A program made the position numbers and the translations under genes. Below the pieces are notes generated by a model, which saw only the letters and a list, made by a program, of their open reading frames with translations, was not told the DNA's origin and did not search any database. A stretch of DNA of 64,000 nucleotides from Streptomyces spinosisporus. GTDB lineage: Bacteria; Actinomycetota; Actinomycetes; Streptomycetales; Streptomycetaceae. How positions within the stretch are numbered: position 1 is the stretch's first letter; each line of letters opens with the position of its first letter. This document shows positions 33,548-42,565 of this stretch, one piece after another. The stretch is taken from assembly GCF_022698145.1 (NCBI RefSeq), contig NZ_JALDAX010000010.1, forward strand, positions 124,001-188,000, read 5' to 3'.

Positions 33548-34675
33548 CTACTCCTCCACCAGGAGCTTCTCGCGCAGCTGCGCCAACGTGCGGGCCAGCA
33601 GTCGGGAGACGTGCATCTGGGAGATGCCGACCTCCTGCGCGATCTGCGACTGGGTCATGTTGCCGAAGAAGCGCAGCAGCAGGATGCGCTTCTCCCGCGG
33701 CGGCAGGTCCTCCAGCAGCGGCTTGAGCGACTCGCGGTACTCGACACCCTCCAGGGCCTCGTCCTCCGCGCCCAGGGTGTCCGCCACCGCCGGGGACTCG
33801 TCGTCGGTGTCGGGGACGTCCAGGGACAGCGTGGAATAGGCGTTCGCCGACTCCAGGCCCTCCAGGACCTCCTCCTCCGAGATCGCCAGCTTCTCGGCGA
33901 GCTCGTGGACCGTGGGGGAGCGGCCGTGCTGCTGGGAGAGCTCGGCGGTCGCCGTGGTGAGCGCGAGGCGCAGCTCCTGCAGCCGCCGCGGCACCCGCAC
34001 CGCCCAGCCCTTGTCACGGAAGTGCCGCTTGATCTCGCCGACGACCGTCGGGGTCGCGTACGTCGAGAACTCGACGCCGCGCTCCGGGTCGAAGCGGTCG
34101 ACGGACTTGATCAGGCCGATGGTGGCGACCTGGGTGAGGTCGTCCAGCGGCTCGCCGCGGTTGCGGAAGCGGCGTGCGAGGTGCTCGACGAGCGGCAGGT
34201 GCATACGGACCAGCTTGTTGCGCAGCTCCGCGTACTCCGGGCTGCCGTCCTTCAGCGTGCGCAGCTCGACGAACATGGCGCGGGCTCCGCTGCGGTCCTG
34301 CGCGTCGTGCTGTGTGGCCTGCTGCACGCCCTGCTGTTCCTGGCCGTCGCCCTCGGCGTTTCGCTCGTGCTCGCTCATCGTTCCGCCCGTCGCCCTTCTC
34401 CGAGCCCTCGCCTCCGCTCGGACCGGGGTGACCCCGTACGGCCCGTCCAGGGGCGTGCTCTGCACGGCACCTTCCCGATCCCGCTGCCCGTCGTCCGGGG
34501 CGGCGAACTCCGTGGAGTCGTCCTCCGGATGCGGCCGGGCCTGCTCGGGGATGCCGTCCATCCCGTCGGTGCCGCCGGCGGCGTCCCGCATGCGTCGGGA
34601 CCCGCCTGTGCCCTCGGCCGGCAGCTCACGTGTGCCGCGCTCTTCGTCACGCACCGGCCCGTCCCCTGTCCTCAC
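33548..34675 (-). CDS. sigH: SigB/SigF-type stress sigma factor SigH (several starts)
   Basis: Group 3 sigma factor for osmotic and developmental stress. The longest frame starts at GTG 34675 and gives 375 residues. The conserved part (from about residue 135) contains region 2 (LVEHLARRFRNRGEPLDDLTQVATIGLIKSVDRFD), region 3 and region 4 (LPPREKRILLLRFFGNMTQSQIAQEVGIS). S. coelicolor SigH is made as several isoforms; here an internal ATG at 34378 would give 276 residues and lies before region 1.2/2. The start overlaps the ushX stop (GTGA), pairing sigma and anti-sigma synthesis. Confidence 0.92.
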   Translation of the reverse strand: MRTGDGPVRDEERGTRELPAEGTGGSRRMRDAAGGTDGMDGIPEQARPHPEDDSTEFAAPDDGQRDREGAVQSTPLDGPYGVTPVRAEARARRRATGGTMSEHERNAEGDGQEQQGVQQATQHDAQDRSGARAMFVELRTLKDGSPEYAELRNKLVRMHLPLVEHLARRFRNRGEPLDDLTQVATIGLIKSVDRFDPERGVEFSTYATPTVVGEIKRHFRDKGWAVRVPRRLQELRLALTTATAELSQQHGRSPTVHELAEKLAISEEEVLEGLESANAYSTLSLDVPDTDDESPAVADTLGAEDEALEGVEYRESLKPLLEDLPPREKRILLLRFFGNMTQSQIAQEVGISQMHVSRLLARTLAQLREKLLVEE

Positions 34676-35085
34676 GCCGGCCCGGGTCCCGCGCCGCGCT
34701 GTTTGTAGAGGCTGATCGAAACGGTTTTGTCCTCGTCGACCGCGGAGGAGACCTTGCCCGCGAGAGCGGACAGGACGGTCCAGGCGAAGGTGTCCCGCGA
34801 GGGGGCATGGCCGTCCGTGGTCGGGGCCGAGACAGTGACCTCGAGCGAGTCGTCGACGAGTCGGAAGACACAGCTGAGGACCGAGCCGGGCACGGCCTGC
34901 TGCAGCAGGATCGCGCAGGCCTCGTCGACCGCGATGCGCAGGTCCTCGATCTCGTCCAGGGTGAAGTCCAAGCGGGCGGCGAGGCCGGCAGTCGCCGTAC
35001 GCAGCACCGACAGGTAGGCACCCGCAGCCGGCAGCCGGACTTCCACGAAGTCCTGGGTCGCGGGCTCGCCTGCGATCTGGGACAC
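34672..35085 (-). CDS. ushX: Anti-sigma factor of SigH (RsbW-like ATP-binding)
   Basis: A 137-residue GHKL-type kinase-fold anti-sigma factor. The N-box region DEIEDLRIAVDEACAILLQ is present; the G-boxes are degenerate, as in other RsbW-like proteins. In S. coelicolor UshX (also called PrsH) binds SigH and blocks it. GTG 35085 has GGAGG 5 bp upstream and gives the expected length; a TTG at 35106 is possible but less likely. The upstream region 35086-35350 holds no gene and should carry the sigH promoters. Confidence 0.9.
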   Translation of the reverse strand: MSQIAGEPATQDFVEVRLPAAGAYLSVLRTATAGLAARLDFTLDEIEDLRIAVDEACAILLQQAVPGSVLSCVFRLVDDSLEVTVSAPTTDGHAPSRDTFAWTVLSALAGKVSSAVDEDKTVSISLYKQRGAGPGPA

Positions 35086-35350
35086 CCTCACCTCCAAGTG
35101 GTACAAGCTAATCGGGGCCGAGGGTCGCCCCCCGGGATAACGCGATGTGTGGTTCAGCGGTGACGCTATCGCGCTCTCAAGTTTCTGTCCCCGGGACCCA
35201 ACCCCTTGCCGTCACTCACAGTAAAACTGTGGATACGCTCCGTGTCTAGGGGTCTGCGGCTCCAATTGGGAAGAACGCGCGCCGGGTTGACGTACCCAGA
35301 CGTCAGACGGTCGAACCGTCGGCCCGTGGGTCGTCTCCGGTCGTCCAGGG

Positions 35351-35611
35351 TCACACGAGAACGTGGTCCAGGAAGCACCAACGCCATTCCTCGCCGGGCT
35401 CGAAGGTCCGCATGATCGGATGCCCGGAGTCCTTGTGGTGCTCCGTCGCGTGCCGGTTCGGCGAGGAGTCGCAGCAGCCGATGTGGCCGCAGGTGAGGCA
35501 CTGCCGCAGCTGAACGGGGTGGGTGCCGTCCTTCAGACACTCCAGGCACGTCTCGCTCAGTGGACCGGGTGTCGGTTCTGGCAGCGCGTCGGCGTGCGTG
35601 CACTCTTTCAT
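35351..35611 (-). CDS. UBP-type zinc-finger protein
   Basis: An 86-residue protein built almost entirely of a ZnF-UBP domain: cysteines and histidines in CTHAD, ETCLECLKDG, LRQCLTCGHIGCCDSS and HATEHHKDSGHPI. In eukaryotes this fold binds the free C-terminus of ubiquitin. Bacterial stand-alone versions are common in actinobacteria and their partners are unknown. Complete; divergent from the antiporter. Confidence 0.85.
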   Translation of the reverse strand: MKECTHADALPEPTPGPLSETCLECLKDGTHPVQLRQCLTCGHIGCCDSSPNRHATEHHKDSGHPIMRTFEPGEEWRWCFLDHVLV

Positions 35612-35673
35612 GATTGCCAGATTACGACGGCTGTGCGGATGACCGCGCGGAAAAACGAGGGCGGGCGAGGACG

Positions 35674-37269
35674 ATGGACGTGATGCCGCTGCTGTTGCTG
35701 GTGGCGGGGAGCGCGGCGGTCGCCGCTGCCGCCCGGCGCACCCCTGTCCCGGCCCCGCTGCTGCTCGTCGCGGTGGGTCTGGCCGTCTCGTATCTGCCCG
35801 GGGTGCCGGACTACACGCTCGATCCCGAGATCGTGCTGCCCCTGGTGCTGCCGCCGTTGCTGCACAAGGAGGCGGTCGAGAGCTCGTACCTCGATCTGCG
35901 GGCCACGGTGCGGCCGGTGGCGCTGCTGTCGGTGGGGTACGTGCTCTTCGCGACCTTCGTCGTGGGCTGGATCGTCTATCTCGTCGTGCCGGAACTGCCG
36001 TTGCCCGCCGCGCTGGTGCTCGGTGCGGTCGTGGCGCCGACGGACGCGGTCGCGGCGGCGGCGGTCGCCCGCCGGGTGGGGCTGCCGTCCCGGATCACCA
36101 CGATCCTGCAGGGCGAGTCGCTGCTGAACGACGCCACCGCGATCACCGCGTACCGGGTGGCCGTCGCGGCGGCCGTCGGCGAGGGCGCCTCCTGGATCGG
36201 CGGCATCGGCGAGTTCCTGCTGGCGGCCGTCGGCGGCGTGGTGGTGGGGCTGGTGCTGATGGCGCCGATCCACTGGCTGCGCACGCACGTGAAGGAGGCG
36301 CTGCTGCAGAACACGATGTCCCTGCTGATCCCCTTCGTGGCGTACGCCGTTGCCGAGCAGGTGCACGCCTCCGGTGTCCTCGCGGTCGTGGTCGTCGCGC
36401 TCTACATCGGACACCGCAACTGGGAGGTCGACTTCGCCACCCGCCTCCAGGAGGAGGCCGTGTGGAAGATGGTCGCATTCGTCCTGGAATCGGCCGTGTT
36501 CGCGCTCATCGGTCTGCAACTGCCCGTCGTCCTGCGGGGTCTTGGCGAGTACGAGGGCGTCGACGCGGCCTGGTACGCGGTGGTCGTCTTCCTGGTGGTC
36601 GTGGTGAGCCGCTTCGTGTGGGTCTATCCGGGCACGTTCGTGCCCCGGATGCTCTCGCGGCGGATCAGGGAACGCGAGGACAACCCCACCTGGAGAGGGC
36701 CGATCGTCACCTCCTGGGCCGCGATGCGGGGCGTGGTCTCGTTGGCCATCGCCTTCTCGATCCCGCTCACCGTGCACGGCGGCGACCCCTTCCCGCAGCG
36801 CAACCTGATCCTCTTCCTGACCTTCACGACGGTCATCGGAACCCTGGTGGTGCAGGGCCTCACCCTGGCCCCGGTGATCCGCTGGCTGAGGTTCCCCGGC
36901 CGGGACGCCCAGGCCGAGACCCTCGCGGAGGCCAACGCGCAGGCGCAGGCCTCCCGGGTCGCCGAACAGCGCCTGGACGAGCTGCTCGACGACGAGCGCA
37001 ACGCCCTGCCGCCGCCGCTCGCCGAGCGCCTCCGCCAGGTCCTGGAGCGCCGCCGCAACGCCGTCTGGGAGCGCCTCGGGCAGGTCAACCCGGTCACCGG
37101 TGAGTCCGTCGACGACACCTACCGCCGGCTCTCCCGGGAGATGATCGGCGCCGAACGCGCGATGTTCGTACGGCTGCGGGACGGCCGCTACATCGACGAC
37201 GAGATGCTGCGGACCCTGCTGCGCAGGCTGGACCTGGAGGAGGCGGCGGCCTACCGGGAGACGGAGTAG
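35674..37269 (+). CDS. CPA1-type monovalent cation/proton antiporter
   Basis: A 531-residue antiporter. About 12 transmembrane segments span residues 1-400; the ion-binding pair is in APTDAVAAAAV and GESLLNDATAITAYR. A charged C-terminal cytoplasmic domain of about 110 residues follows (VAEQRLDELLDDERNALPPPL). It exchanges sodium or potassium for protons across the cytoplasmic membrane. ATG 35674 fits the family start (MDVMPLLLLVAGS); an upstream ATG at 35614 would add 20 polar residues. Confidence 0.88.
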   Translation: MDVMPLLLLVAGSAAVAAAARRTPVPAPLLLVAVGLAVSYLPGVPDYTLDPEIVLPLVLPPLLHKEAVESSYLDLRATVRPVALLSVGYVLFATFVVGWIVYLVVPELPLPAALVLGAVVAPTDAVAAAAVARRVGLPSRITTILQGESLLNDATAITAYRVAVAAAVGEGASWIGGIGEFLLAAVGGVVVGLVLMAPIHWLRTHVKEALLQNTMSLLIPFVAYAVAEQVHASGVLAVVVVALYIGHRNWEVDFATRLQEEAVWKMVAFVLESAVFALIGLQLPVVLRGLGEYEGVDAAWYAVVVFLVVVVSRFVWVYPGTFVPRMLSRRIREREDNPTWRGPIVTSWAAMRGVVSLAIAFSIPLTVHGGDPFPQRNLILFLTFTTVIGTLVVQGLTLAPVIRWLRFPGRDAQAETLAEANAQAQASRVAEQRLDELLDDERNALPPPLAERLRQVLERRRNAVWERLGQVNPVTGESVDDTYRRLSREMIGAERAMFVRLRDGRYIDDEMLRTLLRRLDLEEAAAYRETE

Positions 37270-37287
37270 ATCCGCGGTGTCCAGGGC

Positions 37288-38196
37288 CTACGGGAAGGGC
37301 CGTCCGGTGATCACGGCGGCGACCGTCGTGCCGCGCGCGAAGGCGCCCTCGTCGGCGAGGGCGACAAGTCCGTAGAGCAACTTGGCGACATAGAGACGTT
37401 CCACCGGGACTCCGTGACGCTCCTCGAAGTCCTCGGCGAAGGCGTCGAGTTCGGCGGGCACGCGCGCGTAGCCGCCGAAATGGAAGCGGTCGTCGAGAGA
37501 CCAGTCGCCGCACCGGCCGCCGAAGGCACGCTTCTGGAGTGCCTCCGTGTCGGCGGTCAGGAAGCCGCCCTTGAGGACGGGCACGCCGAGCGCCCGCTGA
37601 CCGGGGGCCAGGCCCGCCGCCAGTCCGGCGAGCGTGCCGCCGGTGCCGCAGGCGAGGGCGACGACATCGGCATGGCCGCGCAGCTCCTGGCCCAGGGCCC
37701 GGCAGCCGCGCACGGCCTCGGAGTTGCTGCCGCCCTCCGGGACGACGTACGCCTCCTCGGCGCCCGCCGCGCGCAGCACGCGCGCGAGGGTGGCCGGTTC
37801 GGTCTTGCGGCGGTACGTCGCCCTGTCCACGAAGTGCAGCCGCATGCCGTTCGCCGCGCACCGGGCCAGGGAGGGGTTGAAGGGGCGGTCGGCCAGCTCG
37901 TGGCCGCGGACCACACCCACCGTGGGCAGCCCCAGCAGGCGGCCCGCGGCGGCCGTGGCGCGCAGGTGGTTGGAGTGGGCGCCGCCGAAGGTGAGGACCG
38001 TACGGCCGTGCGCGGCGGCCAGATTGGGCGCGAGCTTGCGCCACTTGTTGCCGATCAGCTCCGGGTGGATCAGGTCGTCGCGCTTGAGGACGAGACGCAG
38101 ACCGCGCCGGGCGAAGCGGTCGTCCTCGACGTGCTGCAGGGGTGAGGGCAGCCGGGGGCGCAGGGCGGCGAGGTCGAAGGGGTCCGGGCTGCTCAT
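37288..38196 (-). CDS. PLP-dependent ACC deaminase/D-cysteine desulfhydrase-family enzyme
   Basis: A 302-residue fold-type II PLP enzyme. The cofactor lysine lies in LIGNKWRKL, followed by the FGGAHSNHLRATAAAG loop and the phosphate-binding GTGGTLAGL. Members include ACC deaminase and D-cysteine desulfhydrase; sequence alone does not decide between them and plant-type desulfhydrases are equally likely. ATG 38196 gives MSSPDPFDLAAL; the in-frame ATG 36 bp upstream adds an Arg-rich stretch and is less likely. Converges on the antiporter gene with an 18-bp gap. Confidence 0.82.
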   Translation of the reverse strand: MSSPDPFDLAALRPRLPSPLQHVEDDRFARRGLRLVLKRDDLIHPELIGNKWRKLAPNLAAAHGRTVLTFGGAHSNHLRATAAAGRLLGLPTVGVVRGHELADRPFNPSLARCAANGMRLHFVDRATYRRKTEPATLARVLRAAGAEEAYVVPEGGSNSEAVRGCRALGQELRGHADVVALACGTGGTLAGLAAGLAPGQRALGVPVLKGGFLTADTEALQKRAFGGRCGDWSLDDRFHFGGYARVPAELDAFAEDFEERHGVPVERLYVAKLLYGLVALADEGAFARGTTVAAVITGRPFP

Positions 38197-38244
38197 GCCG
38201 GCATTGTCACGCGCGCACCGGCGCCGTCGCATGCCGGGCGGCGG

Positions 38245-38835
38245 CTACTTCAGACGCTCGCGCACCCGCTCCCTCAGCCAGGCCATCGTGAAGCCCCGGG
38301 GATCCACCTTTCCCGGCTGCCACTCCAGGTGTCCGATCACCGACCGCTCCGTCCACCCGTGGTGGCGGCACACCGCGGCGGCCGCCTTCTCGATCGCCGT
38401 CAGCTGCGCCTCGGGCCACGGGTCCTTCCCGTCGCCGAGGTTCTCGCACTCGAAGCCGTAGAAGTGACGATTGCCGTCGGTGTTCGCCTCGTTGTCGTGC
38501 GGAAGCGCCTTCTCGGCGATCACCGCGCGCAGTACGTCGTCGTCGCCGAGGCCGGCGTGGTTGGCGCGGCCGTAGCCGACGAGGTGGACTCTGCCGTCCT
38601 TGGTGATGACGCCGTGGCACAGCGGGCCGGGCAGCCCGGCGTAGCCGTCCCTGCAGATGTCGACCGTTGCCTCGCTGCCTCTCGTCACCGTGTGGTGGAT
38701 CATCACGCCGTGCACCGGGCCCCAGGGGCCCTTGTGGTTGCGATTGTGATGTTCCCAGTCGCCGACCTCGACGACCGTGAGGCCCTGGGCCCGCAGATCC
38801 TTCAGGAAACTGCCCGCGGACATGGGTGTGGCCAT
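38245..38835 (-). CDS. N-acetylmuramoyl-L-alanine amidase-like peptidoglycan hydrolase
   Basis: A 196-residue Amidase_2/PGRP-type domain. Zinc ligands are expected in VMIHHTVTRG (His), HFYGFECENLG and VIGHLEWQPGKVDP (His and Asp). It cuts between MurNAc and the stem peptide. There is no signal peptide, so it may act inside, be phage-like, or be exported by another route. Divergent from the encapsulin gene. Confidence 0.8.
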   Translation of the reverse strand: MATPMSAGSFLKDLRAQGLTVVEVGDWEHHNRNHKGPWGPVHGVMIHHTVTRGSEATVDICRDGYAGLPGPLCHGVITKDGRVHLVGYGRANHAGLGDDDVLRAVIAEKALPHDNEANTDGNRHFYGFECENLGDGKDPWPEAQLTAIEKAAAAVCRHHGWTERSVIGHLEWQPGKVDPRGFTMAWLRERVRERLK

Positions 38836-39131
38836 GACCGGCTCCTTCGTGCCGTGCCGACGGTCGCCCGACGCGACCTGTCCATGCCGGGTGTTGTACC
38901 GAAAGTGAGCATGCGGTCACACATGGTTCGCAGGGCGAGGGTGCGATTCCGGCCAACTCCGCTGCCGCTCGCCGCTGTACGGGAGCCCCGTATGTGCCCA
39001 GTCACGCGAAGATCCAACCCCGCTCATTCGTGTAATAGCACCGGCACGCTCCGTGATGAAAGGCTGGTCAGTGCAAGTCGCGATGCACGGCGCCGTGCGC
39101 GTCGCCGCATGACCGGGAGGGCAATTCTCAT
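38836..39131. other. Divergent promoter region between the amidase and encapsulin genes
   Basis: 296 bp without a gene. I see several TCACA/TGTGA-like words (GGTCACACATGG around 38916) but no clear operator. The encapsulin ATG lies 13 bp after the AGGG at 39117-39120; no better ribosome site is visible. Confidence 0.4.
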
Positions 39132-40538
39132 ATGTCGGTAGGCGAAGAGGTCCGTTCGGAGCAGGGCAAGCCGCAGCAGAGTCTCGGCACCGCTGCCGCA
39201 CGGAACCTGGCCACCACCACCAAGTCCGCGCCCCAGATGCAGGAGATCAGCTCCCGCTGGCTGCTGCGCAATCTGCCATGGGTCGACGTCCAGGGCGGCA
39301 CGTACCGGGTGAACCGGCGACTGACCTACGCCGTCGGGGACGGCCGCATCACGTTCGTGAAGACCGGCGACCGGGTCGAGGTCATCCCCGCCGAGCTCGG
39401 CGAGCTGCCGGCGCTGCGCTCCTTCGAGGACGAGGAGGTGCTCGCCGAACTCGCTCAGCGCTGCCGCCAGCAGGAGTTCGCGCCGGGTTCCGTGATCGCC
39501 TCGTTCGGCAGCCGGACCGACGAGGTCCATCTGCTGGCCCACGGCAGGATCGAGAAGATCGGCACGGGCCCCTACGGCGACGACGCGGTGCTCGGTGTCC
39601 TCGCCGACGGCGCCTACCTGGGCGAGGCCGCCCTGCTCGACCCGGACGCCATCTGGGAGTACACGGCCCGCGCGGACACCGCCTGCACCGTGCTGTCCCT
39701 CTCCCGCCAGGACGTCGACCAGATCGCCGAGCGCGCCGACTCCCTGCGCGAGCACCTCCGGCAGCTGCGCGCGATCCCCGAGCAGCGCACCAACAAGTAC
39801 GGCGAGAAGGCCGTCGAACTCGCCGCGGGCCACAGCGGCGAGCCGGACATCCCGCACACCTTCGTCGACTACGAGGCCCGGCCGCGCGAGTACGAACTGA
39901 GCATCGCCCAGACCGTGCTGCGCATCCACTCGCGCGTGGCGGACCTCTACAACCAGCCCATGAACCAGACCGAGCAGCAACTCAGGCTCACCGTCGAGGC
40001 GTTGAAGGAGCGCCAGGAGCACGAGCTGGTCAACAACCGCGAGTTCGGCCTGCTGCACAACTGCGAGTACGACCAGCGGCTGCAGCCGCACGACGGTGTG
40101 CCGAGCCCCGACGACCTGGACGAACTGCTCAGCCGGCGCCGCGGCACCAAGATGCTCCTCGCCCACCCGCGCGCGATCTCCGCCATCGGCCGCGAGCTCA
40201 ACAAGCGCGGACTCGTCCCCGAGACCGTCGACGTGGCCGGAAACCGCATCCCGACCTGGCGCGGTGTGCCGATCTACCCGTGCAACAAGATCCCGGTCAC
40301 CGAGGCGCGCACGTCCTCGATCATCGCCATGCGTACCGGCGAGGACGAGCAGGGCGTCATCGGGCTGCGGCAGTCCGGCATCCCGGACGAGATCGAGCCG
40401 AGCCTGTCCGTGCGCTTCATGGGCATCAACGAACAGGCGATCATCAGCTATCTGGTGACGGCGTACTACTCGGCAGCAGTCCTGGTGCCGGACGCGCTCG
40501 GAGTGCTGGAGAACGTCGAGATCGGCCGCTGGAGGTGA
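39132..40538 (+). CDS. Family 2B encapsulin shell protein with a cNMP-binding-like insertion
   Basis: A 468-residue HK97-fold nanocompartment shell protein. Residues 1-45 are a polar arm; an HK97 part (SRWLLRNLPWVDVQGGTYRVNRR) leads into an inserted Crp-like cyclic-nucleotide-binding fold (about 100-208: FAPGSVIASFG...VLADGAYLGEAALLD). The HK97 fold then resumes (YELSIAQTVLRIHSRVADLYNQPMNQTEQQL to VENVEIGRWR region). The insertion defines family 2B. Such shells assemble as T=1 icosahedra and load an enzyme through a disordered N-terminal region. The gene directly downstream, a prenyl diphosphate synthase, is the expected cargo partner. Confidence 0.92.
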   Translation: MSVGEEVRSEQGKPQQSLGTAAARNLATTTKSAPQMQEISSRWLLRNLPWVDVQGGTYRVNRRLTYAVGDGRITFVKTGDRVEVIPAELGELPALRSFEDEEVLAELAQRCRQQEFAPGSVIASFGSRTDEVHLLAHGRIEKIGTGPYGDDAVLGVLADGAYLGEAALLDPDAIWEYTARADTACTVLSLSRQDVDQIAERADSLREHLRQLRAIPEQRTNKYGEKAVELAAGHSGEPDIPHTFVDYEARPREYELSIAQTVLRIHSRVADLYNQPMNQTEQQLRLTVEALKERQEHELVNNREFGLLHNCEYDQRLQPHDGVPSPDDLDELLSRRRGTKMLLAHPRAISAIGRELNKRGLVPETVDVAGNRIPTWRGVPIYPCNKIPVTEARTSSIIAMRTGEDEQGVIGLRQSGIPDEIEPSLSVRFMGINEQAIISYLVTAYYSAAVLVPDALGVLENVEIGRWR

Positions 40539-40651
40539 CGTTTCGGCACCCGGAAACCGTGTCTCCGCCCGCCGGGTTGGGTACTACCCGGTCGTATGCG
40601 CCCAGCCGCAGCGGAAGCGCCACCGTCCGCGAACTGACCGAGGGAGATCCC

Positions 40652-41746
40652 ATGGCCGAGTTCCTCACGGAGGCGAAGCACCGCACGGGCGCACAGTCGC
40701 CCGACCGGCACGAGGCGGCCGTGATCCTGGAGCGCACCAGGGCGTCGGTCGACCCGGAACTGCGCCTGGCCATCGACGCGCTGCCCGGCTCCATGCGCCG
40801 GATCGCGCTCTACCACTTCGGCTGGGAGCACGCGGACGGCACACCGGCGGCGGGCAACCCGGGCAAGGCGATCCGTCCGGCGCTCGTCCTGACCGCGGCC
40901 GCCGCGCTCGGCGGTCCGGCGGCGCGCGAGGCGGCCCTGCGGGCGGCCGCGGCGGTGGAGCTGGTGCACAACTTCACGCTGCTGCACGACGACGTGATGG
41001 ACCGGGACACCACCCGCAGGCACCGGCCCACCGCCTGGACCGTGTTCGGCGACACCGACGCGATCCTCGCCGGGGACGCCCTGCAGGCCCTGGCCCTCGG
41101 GCTGCTCGCCGAGGACCCGCACCCGGCGGCCGCCCCGGCCTCCGCCCGGCTCGCGGCCTGCGTCGTGGAGCTCTGCGCGGGCCAGCACGCGGACACGGCG
41201 ATGGAGCGGCGCGGCCCCGGCGACGTCACCCTCGACGAGGTGCTGACCATGGCCGAGGCCAAGACGGGCGCACTGATCGGCTGCGCCTGCGCCGTGGGCG
41301 CGCTGTATGCCGGAGCGCCCGGCGAGGACGTGGCGGCGCTGGACGCGTTCGGCCGTGAGGCCGGGCTCGCCTTCCAGCTCATCGACGACGTCATCGGCAT
41401 ATGGGGCGATCCACGGCGCACCGGAAAGCCCGCCGGCTCCGACCTGGCGGCCCGCAAGAAGTCCCTGCCCGTGGTCGCCGCCCTCACCTCGGGCACCCCG
41501 GCCGCCTCGGAGCTCGCCGAGCTGTACGCGATGCCGTACGGCAAGGAGGGCGAGGCGCAGGACGGGGAGGAGATCGCGCGTACGGCGCTCGCCGTCGAGC
41601 GGGCCGGTGGACGGGACTGGGCGCAGGTCCAGGCCGCCGACCGGATGGCCCGCGCGATGCACGAGCTGTCCCGGGCGGTCGCCGACCCGGCGGAGGCCGG
41701 CGGACTGCTCGCCCTGCTGGAGTACGTGACGCGGCGCAGCACCTGA
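40652..41746 (+). CDS. Polyprenyl/geranyl diphosphate synthase, likely encapsulin-associated
   Basis: A 364-residue trans-prenyltransferase. The first Asp-rich motif is LLHDDVMDRD (DDVMD at 113-117), with Phe108 five residues before it, a position where bulky residues limit chain length to GPP or FPP. The second motif is LIDDVIG, then GKPAGSDLAARKKSLPV. KAIRP binds diphosphate. ATG 40652 is 113 bp after the encapsulin stop, preceded by GAGGGAG. The 30-residue N-terminal extension is polar and could be a loading arm. Family 2B loci typically pair shell and prenyl synthase, often with a terpene cyclase, which is missing here. Confidence 0.85.
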   Translation: MAEFLTEAKHRTGAQSPDRHEAAVILERTRASVDPELRLAIDALPGSMRRIALYHFGWEHADGTPAAGNPGKAIRPALVLTAAAALGGPAAREAALRAAAAVELVHNFTLLHDDVMDRDTTRRHRPTAWTVFGDTDAILAGDALQALALGLLAEDPHPAAAPASARLAACVVELCAGQHADTAMERRGPGDVTLDEVLTMAEAKTGALIGCACAVGALYAGAPGEDVAALDAFGREAGLAFQLIDDVIGIWGDPRRTGKPAGSDLAARKKSLPVVAALTSGTPAASELAELYAMPYGKEGEAQDGEEIARTALAVERAGGRDWAQVQAADRMARAMHELSRAVADPAEAGGLLALLEYVTRRST

Positions 41747-41823
41747 CCGCCGTCACCCGGACCCCGGAGCCCGCCGGGGCCGTGCGGCTCCTGACCCCGC
41801 ACGGTCACCGTGGCTCCGGCCCG

Positions 41824-41860
41824 GCGGGTCCCGCACATCCCCACGGTGTGCGGGGCCCGC
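41824..41860 (+). terminator. Hairpin terminator after the prenyl synthase gene
   Basis: GCGGGTCCCGCAC and GTGCGGGGCCCGC form a 13-bp stem (one T-G pair) 77 bp past the stop, ending the encapsulin operon before the GNAT gene. Confidence 0.7.
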
Positions 41861-41919
41861 CACCCCTATAGGCTCAACAGCCGTACGGCCGACATCGGTT
41901 GAGGCTGAAGGGACGGGGC

Positions 41920-42537
41920 ATGGGCGTGGCGATCCGCACCGCGGACGAGGGGGACCGGGAGCTGGTCGTACGGCTGCTGGACGCGGCCTTTCAGAGCGAT
42001 CCGGTCAGCAGCTGGATCTTTCCCGGGACCGAGTACCGCCGTAGGACCCATCCCGAGCTGATGGCCGCGTTCACCGAGATCGTGCTGGACGAGGGCCGGA
42101 TCGACATCACCGAGGACGACAGTGCCTGCGCGCTGTGGCTGTCGGTGCCCGCCGGGCAGCACGACGGCGGGGACGGGGGCGAGGGCCCGAAGGACGACGG
42201 GGGGTTCGCGCAGCTTCGGGAAGCCATCGACCCCGGCAACGAACGCATCGAGCTGATCGGCCGTCTCACGGCCGAGGTGCATCCCGCCGGGCGGGCGCAC
42301 GAGTACCTGTGGATGATCGGCGTGACGCCGGAGCGGCAGGGCGAGGGGCTGGGCACGGCGCTCGTCCGGCACGTCCTGGACCGCTGCGACCGCGAGGGCC
42401 TGGCCGCCTATCTGGAGGCCAGCAACGCCCGCAGCCGCGACCTGTACCAGCGCCTGGGCTTCGAGGTCGCGGGCGGCCCCCTCGACCTCCCCGACGGCCC
42501 GCAGATGTGGCCGATGTGGCGCGACCCGCGCGCCTGA
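41920..42537 (+). CDS. GNAT-family N-acetyltransferase
   Basis: A 205-residue GNAT protein. The acetyl-CoA loop is in YLWMIGVTPERQGEGLGTALV, and YLEASNARSRDLYQRLGF is the typical C-terminal helix-strand. A Gly/Asp-rich loop (QHDGGDGGEGPKDDGG) interrupts the central sheet. Substrate unknown. ATG 41920 follows a GAAGGGACGGGG leader. The RibD-like gene starts 28 bp later, so the two are likely cotranscribed. Confidence 0.85.
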   Translation: MGVAIRTADEGDRELVVRLLDAAFQSDPVSSWIFPGTEYRRRTHPELMAAFTEIVLDEGRIDITEDDSACALWLSVPAGQHDGGDGGEGPKDDGGFAQLREAIDPGNERIELIGRLTAEVHPAGRAHEYLWMIGVTPERQGEGLGTALVRHVLDRCDREGLAAYLEASNARSRDLYQRLGFEVAGGPLDLPDGPQMWPMWRDPRA

Positions 42538-42565
42538 CCCGAGGAACCCGAGGAAGGAGAACGGC

